Origin: an uncultured bacterium
Lineage (GTDB): Bacteria; Planctomycetota; GCA-002687715
Assembly (NCBI GenBank): GCA_902826835.1
Contig: CADEGH010000021.1
Coordinates: forward strand, 35,147 to 99,146
Reading direction: 5' to 3'
Length of the DNA: 64,000 bases
The notes below the pieces were generated by a model. It worked only from the letters and a program-made list of their open reading frames with translations. It was not told where the DNA came from and ran no database searches. Position numbers and translations under genes: made by a program. Shown here piece by piece: positions 17,731-24,864 of this stretch. The number at the start of each line of letters is the position of its first letter. The first letter of the stretch is position 1.

Positions 17731-18026
17731 TTGCATAGTGAGTCGTGGCGCTTTTTCTGCGTGGGCACAGGCTTGAGGCGGCGATTTTCTACGAATTAGT
17801 CGCGCCCGCCGTAGGCCATAGAAGCTTCGATCCCACGCCAGTTCCAAATTCCTGCCCCCGAGTTCTCCTCAAGTCGCCAGGTCCGAGGACCGATAAAGCG
17901 AGGAGGATGGGAGGTCGCGCTTCGGTCGGATCCACGACTCGGCGCGCCCAGAGCAGGCTCGTTGGAACTCGACGCTTTCCCTGCCAAGCGCCTGGTCGTG
18001 GCCGAGGTTGGTCCCGAGTTTCCAAT

Positions 18027-18392
18027 ATGAACGCTGCATGGGTGCTTTGCGCCTTGTGGTTTTTCCCTGTTCCGGCCCTCCACCCCGACAGATCCGAGTT
18101 CACGATTGCCACCGTGTTCCAGGATCTGTCCGTGGAGCCCCTGGGGCTCCAGTCGGGTTTGCTTTCCGCACTGGCGTGGGATGCCGCACCGGGCCGAGCT
18201 CTGCTCGGCGATTTGGAACGAGCGGTTCCGATTCCGGTGCGTGTCGAGGCGATCCGACGGCTTTCGGCGATCGAAGATCCCCGAGCTAGACGTGCCCTCG
18301 GGAGGATCGCGGAGGCCAGTTCCGTGCCGGCCCTGTCGGAGCGCGCGCGTGCGGCGCTCGGCCGTCCACCCAAAGGAGGGAGGGACGGATGA
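18027..18392 (+). CDS. Small exported HEAT-like protein
   Basis: The 121-residue product begins MNAAWVLCALWFFPVPAL, a probable signal peptide, and continues with two to three helical repeats resembling HEAT units (VRVEAIRRLSAIEDPRARRALGRI, then SVPALSERARAALG). I chose ATG 18027 because the longer open frame upstream is Arg/Ser-rich and unlike a protein N-terminus. It lies between the large HEAT protein and a beta-helix-like exported protein. Function unknown; it could pair with the larger HEAT protein. Confidence 0.55.
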   Translation: MNAAWVLCALWFFPVPALHPDRSEFTIATVFQDLSVEPLGLQSGLLSALAWDAAPGRALLGDLERAVPIPVRVEAIRRLSAIEDPRARRALGRIAEASSVPALSERARAALGRPPKGGRDG

Positions 18393-18497
18393 CGGGGTTT
18401 CACTTTTTCTGCGAGTTCCCCTGTCGTGAACATCCCAAAAACTGTCCTGGGTCCCTTCATCCAACCTAGACCGAAGTTTCCTCAGCCGATCCACCTC

Positions 18498-20087
18498 ATG
18501 TTGGAAAAAGCCTGCCGTAGCCTTCTTCTCGGGCTCAGCCTTGCGGCGATGGCAGCGGCGCAATCACCGAATCTCGTGCACGCCTGGGTCGATCCCCTGC
18601 GAGGCAACAACGCGACTGGCCAGGTTGGGGTTTCGACCCTTCCCTTTCGCACCTTGCAAGCGGGAGCCAATGCTCTGCAAGTTGCGCTGGCTTCGTCGAG
18701 CGCCCGAGGAGTCCTGCACGCCGCAACCGGACAGTACGGCTTTGGCTCCGGGCTCAGCGGCGACATTTGGCCGGTGGTCGTTCCGGCTAGGGTGAGCGTC
18801 CTGGGTGCGAATGCCCTGAGCACCATCATCGACGGTGCGGCTGTGGACCCGTCCGCGCCAGCTTTCTTGCTGCCGAGCACCGCGGGTCGCCCCGAACTGG
18901 CTCGTCCTTGCTTCGTCTTCGAAGATGCGAGTGGCTTCGATGACTCGCTGGTGACACGCCTGACTTTTGTAGCGGCGGACCGGGCGGTCCTCGTCATCGG
19001 TGGTGGACAGGTCAGTCCCACTTTTTCCTTCTGCGCGTTTATCGGCTGCACCGTGGCCGTCCACATCCATTCGCAGCCAGGAGCGGGGGGTGGTGTCCAT
19101 CGCCTTAAGCTGCTGGCGTGTACGCTAGGAGCGAATCAAACCGGGCTCCTTGTCACGGCGGCAGATGCCAGTGGAGCGCTCACGATTCCGGTGGCCGCCC
19201 CGGCGGTGGTCAACTGCCTCCTGCGCAACACCGCGGACTTCGAGGGTGTTTCCGCGAGTTCGGTCCTCGCCTGCGGTTTCGACCCAGCAACGAGCAACCA
19301 GGCGCCCGGCGTCGTGCAGGCTCCCGTTCCCGCGGGCACCAGCATTTTTGTGCCTCAGAACTTCTCCCTCGAGGATCTCTTCGTCGGAGCCTTCACTTAC
19401 CCGACCTCCGCTCCGCCCGCGAACCGGTGGTTTTCGGACTGGCGGCTCAACTGGAGGCTGCCGTCTTCTGGCCTCCCGAACCCGGGGATCGGTGCGGGCA
19501 CTCAAACTTTCCCGGCCACCGTCGGCAATGGCACCATCGTCGCCATCGCCCTACCGGCCGAATCCACCGGGTCTCGCGGATGCGGCGGGCCCCAAGATCC
19601 CGGGCCTGTCTTCGGACCCCCCGGCTGGAGCCTCGGGTACGACACCGGAGCATCCTTCCACGTGGGCGGAACCATGCCGCTCAGCGACGGATTTGGCACC
19701 ACCGGTCAGGGGCTCCCGTTTGACGTGATGCACTTGATCCACCGCGAGCCGTCCTACAGCCGATTCCTCTTCGGCACATTCGCTTCGAGCGGCCCCGAGT
19801 ATCCACTCGGCAGCGATGTGCCGATTGGCATGCTCGCGACCCCGCTTTCGATCGCGGGAATGGAGGGAGGCTTCTGGCTCGATGTCGCCGCTCCCCAGTT
19901 CATGGATCTTTCGGCATTCATTCAGGGGCCTGGAACCGGAATGCTCGGCGGATCCTCTCGGTGGCTGATCGAGTTCGCACCGCCAGTGGCAAACGTACGC
20001 ATCGGCCTGAACCTGCAGATCGCCTTCACCGACTACCGCGGCATCCCGGTGCTGTCGAACGCCCAGCACGTCAGCATCGAGATCTGA
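18498..20087 (+). CDS. Exported beta-helix-like (DUF1565-type) protein
   Basis: The 529-residue protein has a signal peptide (MLEKACRSLLLGLSLAAMAAA, cleaved near AQS) and a mature start AWVDPLRGNNATGQVG ... PFRTLQAGANAL, the pattern of DUF1565/right-handed beta-helix proteins. The first half repeats short beta segments; the second half (about 300-529) is a separate Gly/Pro-rich beta domain. No lyase active site is identifiable. Likely surface or secreted. Stop is 6 bp from the convergent DUF2270 stop. Confidence 0.7.
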   Translation: MLEKACRSLLLGLSLAAMAAAQSPNLVHAWVDPLRGNNATGQVGVSTLPFRTLQAGANALQVALASSSARGVLHAATGQYGFGSGLSGDIWPVVVPARVSVLGANALSTIIDGAAVDPSAPAFLLPSTAGRPELARPCFVFEDASGFDDSLVTRLTFVAADRAVLVIGGGQVSPTFSFCAFIGCTVAVHIHSQPGAGGGVHRLKLLACTLGANQTGLLVTAADASGALTIPVAAPAVVNCLLRNTADFEGVSASSVLACGFDPATSNQAPGVVQAPVPAGTSIFVPQNFSLEDLFVGAFTYPTSAPPANRWFSDWRLNWRLPSSGLPNPGIGAGTQTFPATVGNGTIVAIALPAESTGSRGCGGPQDPGPVFGPPGWSLGYDTGASFHVGGTMPLSDGFGTTGQGLPFDVMHLIHREPSYSRFLFGTFASSGPEYPLGSDVPIGMLATPLSIAGMEGGFWLDVAAPQFMDLSAFIQGPGTGMLGGSSRWLIEFAPPVANVRIGLNLQIAFTDYRGIPVLSNAQHVSIEI

Positions 20088-20093
20088 AGCCTC

Positions 20094-20831
20094 TCACGAA
20101 ATTTCGTCGACCGATTCGTCGGAAGTGGTGGACCACCACTGATTCTCGGCGGTCCGTCGCTTCTTGCAGAAGAGCGCGACGAAGAGGAGGAAGGCTGCCA
20201 GCGCCAGAACGAAACCCGTGACGAGTTCACTGGGCACAGGACCTAGGCCGGTAGCCCCGAACGCGCCCGCGATCGTGGCGGCGTGACCTTCTTCGTCCTT
20301 GGCGACACTGACCCCCGGATGCAAGAGCAACTTGGTCGACCAGGCTCCGAAGAGGACCAGGAACACCGGTATGTAGTTGCGAATCAGGCGCGCCCGCATG
20401 GCGGTGAGAAATGAAATCTTGAAGCGGGGGGTGAGCAGATCCTCGGCTACGACAAACCCCCAATTTTCGATCGGGGAGGTCAGGTCACGGCGCAGCAGGG
20501 GGACGTAGAAATTCTCCTCCAGCTTCCGGACTCGGGCCCGCCAGACGTCGAAAAAACGAAAGCGGCGCGCTTCGTAGCAGAGCAGGAAAAAAACGAGCAG
20601 CATGCCGAGAATCGCGACGACATGCACTCCGGGGTCGGAGTTCGTGAAGAGGAAGGACACGATGCCGCCGCTCGTCACGATCGCCCAGTTCGTGGTGGTG
20701 TCGAGGCGTTGGCGCCAGGTCAGTGCGCGGTGCATCTCGCCACGATACAGGTGCACCATGGCGGCAATGTACTCCGGCCGCGTGAGCGGGTAGTTTTCGA
20801 AGCTCTGGCTGTCGCTTTTGTTCACGGCCAT
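20094..20831 (-). CDS. DUF2270 membrane protein
   Basis: The 245-residue protein contains the DUF2270 core: FENYPLTRPEYIAAMVHLYRGE, YEARRFRFFDVWRARVRKLEENFY and FKISFLTAMRARLIRNYI. Four hydrophobic segments are visible (about residues 50-68, 74-95, 180-200 and 218-236) with a cytoplasmic-looking acidic C-terminus. The family function is unknown. ATG 20831 is the start that gives the family-like N-terminus MAVNKSDSQSFENYP. Single gene, convergent with the beta-helix protein. Confidence 0.8.
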   Translation of the reverse strand: MAVNKSDSQSFENYPLTRPEYIAAMVHLYRGEMHRALTWRQRLDTTTNWAIVTSGGIVSFLFTNSDPGVHVVAILGMLLVFFLLCYEARRFRFFDVWRARVRKLEENFYVPLLRRDLTSPIENWGFVVAEDLLTPRFKISFLTAMRARLIRNYIPVFLVLFGAWSTKLLLHPGVSVAKDEEGHAATIAGAFGATGLGPVPSELVTGFVLALAAFLLFVALFCKKRRTAENQWWSTTSDESVDEIS

Positions 20832-20975
20832 GGCGTTGACCTTACCCGGGAGTCGGAAGCGAGCCAGGGATGCGCCAGGGGCGACCGCGCCCAGGCTCGG
20901 TCGTGGGCCTCGCCACGCCAATAGACCTCCCGCATCCCGGCCGGGCTCTCGCTCTCCGGGGCGGGATCAGGTGAC

Positions 20976-21004
20976 TTGTCCCCTCGTGTCTCCCTCCGTA
21001 TGCT
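20976..21004 (+). promoter_or_regulatory. Promoter of tRNA-Ala
   Basis: TTGTCC (20976-20981), 17-nt spacer, TATGCT (20999-21004); the tRNA 5' end follows 13 nt later, the expected distance for a stable RNA promoter. Confidence 0.6.
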
Positions 21005-21016
21005 CCCCACGCCTTC

Positions 21017-21089
21017 GGGGCAGTAGCTCATCTGGGAGAGCGCTTCGTTCGCAACGAAGAGGTAGTGGGTTCGATCCCCATCTGCTCCA
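21017..21089 (+). tRNA. tRNA-Ala (anticodon CGC)
   Basis: The 73-nt sequence folds as a full cloverleaf: acceptor GGGGCAG/CTGCTCC, D-stem GCTC/GAGC, anticodon stem CTTCG/CGAAG with loop TTCGCAA, T-arm GTGGG-TTCGATC-CCCAT, discriminator A. Anticodon CGC reads GCG, a frequent Ala codon in these genes. CCA is not encoded. It has its own promoter and terminator. Confidence 0.95.
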
Positions 21090-21096
21090 TAGCGAG

Positions 21097-21144
21097 AAAC
21101 CCCTCGAGACCGCCGACTTGCTGGTCACGAGGGGTTTCCTTTTT
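21097..21144 (+). terminator. Rho-independent terminator of tRNA-Ala
   Basis: AAACCCCTCG (21097-21106) pairs perfectly over 10 bp with CGAGGGGTTT (21128-21137) and is followed by CC and TTTTT (21140-21144). It starts 8 nt after the tRNA 3' end. Confidence 0.85.
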
Positions 21145-21185
21145 GCGTAGAGCCGTCTGAGCGGCGAGTCTTTGAGAGCGAGGGA

Positions 21186-22142
21186 TCAGAACGTGACGCG
21201 GACCACGCCGGAAGTGCCCACGTAGGTGAATCCGGGCCCCACCAGAAGCACGGAAAAGTCGATCACCATGCCCAAAGTGAATGGCACGGTGCCGGTCGGC
21301 AGGTAGAACTGCGAATTGGGGAATAGACCGAACAGAGACGGAACCGGGAAGTGCAGGGGATTTCCGTCCTGGAGTGGCGTCGAGAAGAAGAGGAGGAAGG
21401 TGATTGCGTCCGGAACCAGCCCCAAGAGTGGACCCGACCCGGCCGGCTGCAGAGTGTCGAGACTCAGCAGGAGCCAACCCTCCGTGGCGCTCGGGTTGAT
21501 GTTGGTGAGTACGATCGAGAGGTCGCTCCCGCCCGGGGAGGTGGGCGCGACGGACAGGCGGTTCTCCGTGCTGTACCTCATGGACCCGTTAAAAATGCGC
21601 GCCGCGTTGGTGAGCACCGGGAACGTGGCACCGATCGTGCAGGTGTATTGCCCTTGCAGGATCGTGACGTTGGGGTCGGTTGCGGCAACTGCGCCCACTG
21701 TCGTACCGTTCGTGTAGTCGATATTGGTCGAGGTCACGTTCCGGATGATGAAGCCCTGGGTCGTGCCTGCCGGAATCAGGTAGTTGAGCGAGAGGTTCAA
21801 AGGAGTGGGGACACCGGCCCCGAGAGCATTCACGGTGGTGGAGGCGAGCAGCGTCCACGCCGCTGGATTGGCGATCACCGGAGCGTAGGGCCCACCCCCG
21901 GTGACCGCCCAAACCTCCATGGTCTGCGGAGTGTTGATTCCGAGGTGAACATCGAAGGAACAGAAGGTTAGGCTGTTCGTGGCCACCACATCGAAGATGT
22001 TGCCGGAGCAGCCGTTACCCCCGGCGTAGGTGGTAGTCAGCGTCCATTGACCGGGGTTGCATTGACCGGCCGCCAACGCGGAGAGGAGGCAGGAGGCCAG
22101 CCCGATCAGGGCGACTCGGCGGAAAGAGAGTGGTTGGGTCAT
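21186..22142 (-). CDS. Exported protein with shared C-terminal domain (paralogue A)
   Basis: The 318-residue protein has a signal peptide (MTQPLSFRRVALIGLASCLLSALAAG) and a mature region rich in Thr, Asn and Gly. Residues about 209-318 form a domain containing PSATEGWLLLS, GPLLGL, HFPVPS, LLVGPGFTYVG and a terminal VVR-F, which recurs in the divergent gene at 22725-23753. The N-terminal part (a beta-rich segment with NPAAWTLL and IPAGTTQGFIIRNV) is unrelated to that paralogue. I do not recognise a described family. The 3' end lies 42 bp from the tRNA-Ala terminator. Confidence 0.65.
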   Translation of the reverse strand: MTQPLSFRRVALIGLASCLLSALAAGQCNPGQWTLTTTYAGGNGCSGNIFDVVATNSLTFCSFDVHLGINTPQTMEVWAVTGGGPYAPVIANPAAWTLLASTTVNALGAGVPTPLNLSLNYLIPAGTTQGFIIRNVTSTNIDYTNGTTVGAVAATDPNVTILQGQYTCTIGATFPVLTNAARIFNGSMRYSTENRLSVAPTSPGGSDLSIVLTNINPSATEGWLLLSLDTLQPAGSGPLLGLVPDAITFLLFFSTPLQDGNPLHFPVPSLFGLFPNSQFYLPTGTVPFTLGMVIDFSVLLVGPGFTYVGTSGVVRVTF

Positions 22143-22724
22143 AGTGTGGGCTCGAAGGGCTTCCACTCACCAAGCCGTCGTGCCTCAACTCCCGATCGGT
22201 CGGGGCCGGGCCCAGTAGGCGGAGGAAAAACTCGGAAACTCCAGGGGAGCTGATTCTGCTCCCAAGTAGCGGAGGATATGGCGGGGCCCCGGTTTCTGGC
22301 AAGGCAAATCCGCGGGGGCATGCGGGAGTGTGCCCAGAGGCCGAGCTCCCGGGTCATGCGAAGCGGACCTGGGTTGCGAGAGCTGAGTTCTGGTCGTGGC
22401 TCTCGATCGACCCGGTTCCCGGCACGACACCCGGTGTGGCCTGGGATGGGGGGGATTCACGGCCCAATCCGTTCAGGGCCATGACTCGGGGTGCGGCCCC
22501 CCTCGGCACTCTCGGGTGGGGACGCAGATCCTCGGCGCTCGTCCGGCAGCAAATTCCGAATGCGGAGGCTCTCGATCGCCCGGGCCGGTATGCTGCGGTC
22601 CGTCGCGGTCTCCGAATCTCCCTCGCCGCAGCGAGGTCGGGTGATTCGGCGACTCACCGATCGAAGGGCGGCTTCCCGGAAGGAAGCTCCCGCGACTCCG
22701 GCCCTGACCAGGAGACTCAGACCC
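22143..22724. other. 582-bp divergent intergenic region without recognisable gene
   Basis: The region separates two divergent exported-protein genes and must hold both promoters. Open frames cross it but are Arg/Ser/Pro-rich without family resemblance. TATGCT at 22589-22594 is a possible -10 for the plus-strand gene but has no matching -35. Confidence 0.4.
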
Positions 22725-23753
22725 ATGTTCCACACCCCTCTAGTGCGGCGCGCCCTCCTCGTGGTGCCGTTCCTTGCGTTCTCGATGGCGGCCCAGACCA
22801 CCACGGTGTATTTGCCCGATCCGAACCCCACGATCCCAGGTGGCACTTCGGTCAACACCATTCCGTTCGGATCCGCTGCTTACACCTACCTCGCTCGAAT
22901 CCCGGCGATGTCTCTGAACCCGACGAACACCGTGATCGAGGACGTCGCGTTCGCTCCGCCCGTTTCGGGCGTATGGAATGCCACCAACGTGATCATCGGG
23001 ATGGGACACATCCCGACTCCGCTCCCTTGCCCCTTCAGCTTTCCCACCACCAACCCGGCGGGCGTGGGATCGTTCATCGACTTCACGGTGGTGTTCGATT
23101 CCACGATTCATGGTGCCCTCAACTGGACGTGGACGGCGGGGCAGTTCTCACCGATGCAACTTGAGACGACCAGCGACAACCGGTTCACCTGGAACGGCAT
23201 CAACGACGTGGGTTTCTACATCACCTTCAGCGGCGCGTCCCCCACCTCCGGCTTCTATCGCAATCCCAACGGCCCCCCGGAGCGGACCTATGCCACGGGT
23301 TTCCAGGCCCCTGTCAGCACGGGATGCAACGCTCTCTTCGGGTTGGTCATGGCGCTCGATCTCGGGATTGCCGGCAACGTGCTGGCGGTCTCCGACGGCG
23401 GCCTCGGGGTCGACGCGCTGACGGTCTCGTTGACCGACATCACTCCCTCGGCCACGGAAGGGTGGTTCTTAGTGAGCTCTGATGTGAGCCGCCCGCTCGG
23501 CACCGGCCCCTTCCTGGGGATTTCCCCGGACACCCTGACTTGGACCTTCCTTTTTTCCAGCCCGCTCTTGGACGGCAGCCTGTTCCACTTCCCGGTGCCC
23601 TCGAGCCTGAGCCTCTTCCCGACCACTCCTTTCGTGCTCCCTCCAGGTTCGACGGCTAGTATCAACGGCGCCACGCTCGATATGACGGTCTTGCTGGTCG
23701 GCCCCGGTCTATCCTACGCCGGACGATCCAATGTCGTTCGTTACGCATTCTGA
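22725..23753 (+). CDS. Exported protein with shared C-terminal domain (paralogue B)
   Basis: The 342-residue product starts MFHTPLVRRALLVVPFLAFSMAAQ, a clear signal peptide. Its C-terminal ~110 residues contain PSATEGWFLVS, GPFLGI, HFPVPS, LLVGPGLSYAG and a terminal VVRYAF, aligning with paralogue A. The N-terminal 210 residues differ: VYLPDPNPT, a FTWNGINDVGFYITFSGA segment and GCNALFG suggest a beta-sandwich that might bind a ligand. The shared ending looks like a common anchoring, sorting or folding domain. No enzyme motif seen. Confidence 0.65.
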   Translation: MFHTPLVRRALLVVPFLAFSMAAQTTTVYLPDPNPTIPGGTSVNTIPFGSAAYTYLARIPAMSLNPTNTVIEDVAFAPPVSGVWNATNVIIGMGHIPTPLPCPFSFPTTNPAGVGSFIDFTVVFDSTIHGALNWTWTAGQFSPMQLETTSDNRFTWNGINDVGFYITFSGASPTSGFYRNPNGPPERTYATGFQAPVSTGCNALFGLVMALDLGIAGNVLAVSDGGLGVDALTVSLTDITPSATEGWFLVSSDVSRPLGTGPFLGISPDTLTWTFLFSSPLLDGSLFHFPVPSSLSLFPTTPFVLPPGSTASINGATLDMTVLLVGPGLSYAGRSNVVRYAF

Positions 23754-23835
23754 TCTCTCCTTCAGACCGGCGCGGGGGCGGGGCCCCGTGGCGGCCCGCA
23801 CCGCCGAAGTCCCCCCGTTCGAGTAGAGTCTCGGC

Positions 23836-24858
23836 ATGTCCAAGTCCATCCTTTGGGTGGTGGCCCTGATGGGGTTGACCTCGGGGTGTCTCCTATCCCA
23901 AGCCGAGGCCGAAATCGTCACCCTGAAGAGTGGGCGCGCGCTGCGTGGATTCTCGGTTGCGCCCGCCAAGAACCACTTCTGGTTCGAGGACGAAGAGCTG
24001 GGGCTGGTCCGCGTCCCTCTCGATCGAGTGCGACACCACCAGGGCGGACCTTCGGAACTTCCGATTCTGCGGCCTCTCGCCCGGTCCGGGGTGATGGCTT
24101 CGCCCAAGAGCTACGTTCGGCACGTGGCGGCCAATGGGCAGGCGGTCGGCGCCCTGCAGACGGGGACTTCGAGGTGGCACCATTCCGGTCGCGGCCTCAC
24201 ACTTTTGTTGGTGGGGGCCGTCCACATCGGCGAGCCCGACTACTTCGCAGCGTTACAGCGACGACTCGATGCGTGTGATCTCGTCCTGTTCGAGGGGGTG
24301 AGAGATGAACCCTCCGCAGACCCGAAACAAGCCGAGCAGGCCCTGCGGCAGATGGACCAACTGCGTCGCCTCCAGCTCGAGTTTGCCAGCATGCTCGGAC
24401 TTTCCTTCCAGACGGACCATGTGAACTACGCGCGGCCATTCTGGCAGAATTGCGACGTGTCGCTCACGGCTATGCGCGCGGAAATGCAAGCGCGCAGAGT
24501 CTCGCTTCCGACCGACGATCGGCTCTACCTGGCACTCACCAAAATGGCGATGGGTGTTTTGCGCGCCACCAGCGGGGGAGAATTGGGTCGGCTGAGGTTG
24601 CGCGGCCAGGTCGGCCGCATGCTTGCTATGGCGGATGTCCTGATGGCCCAGTGGAAAGGTCTCAGTTCCATCCTCATCGATTGGCGCAACGAAGCCGCCT
24701 GGCGACACGTCGATCGGGAGCTGGCGGCGGCGAGTTCGGGAAAGTGGATTGCGCTGTTCTACGGGGCTGCCCATCTACCCGATTTTGCCCGCCGGGCAGA
24801 GCTGGCCGGATTCCGGTGCGTGGACGTCGAGTGGGTCAAAGCCTGGGAGACCCGCTGA
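23836..24858 (+). CDS. Exported TraB/GumN-like protein with small beta-barrel N-domain
   Basis: The 340-residue protein has a signal peptide (MSKSILWVVALMGLTSGCLLSQAEA). Residues about 26-65 (EIVTLKSGRALRGF ... LVRVPLDRV) resemble a short Sm-like beta-barrel often found in planctomycete exported proteins. Residues about 130-340 match the TraB/GumN/TIKI superfamily: LVGAVHIGEPDY near the start and FYGAAHLPDFA near the end are the paired GxxH motifs. Such proteins are suspected metalloproteases or pheromone-shutdown factors; activity here is unproven. The TSGC could be a lipobox but its -3 residue is atypical. It is 6 bp upstream of the next gene. Confidence 0.65.
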   Translation: MSKSILWVVALMGLTSGCLLSQAEAEIVTLKSGRALRGFSVAPAKNHFWFEDEELGLVRVPLDRVRHHQGGPSELPILRPLARSGVMASPKSYVRHVAANGQAVGALQTGTSRWHHSGRGLTLLLVGAVHIGEPDYFAALQRRLDACDLVLFEGVRDEPSADPKQAEQALRQMDQLRRLQLEFASMLGLSFQTDHVNYARPFWQNCDVSLTAMRAEMQARRVSLPTDDRLYLALTKMAMGVLRATSGGELGRLRLRGQVGRMLAMADVLMAQWKGLSSILIDWRNEAAWRHVDRELAAASSGKWIALFYGAAHLPDFARRAELAGFRCVDVEWVKAWETR

Positions 24859-24864
24859 GCGGCC

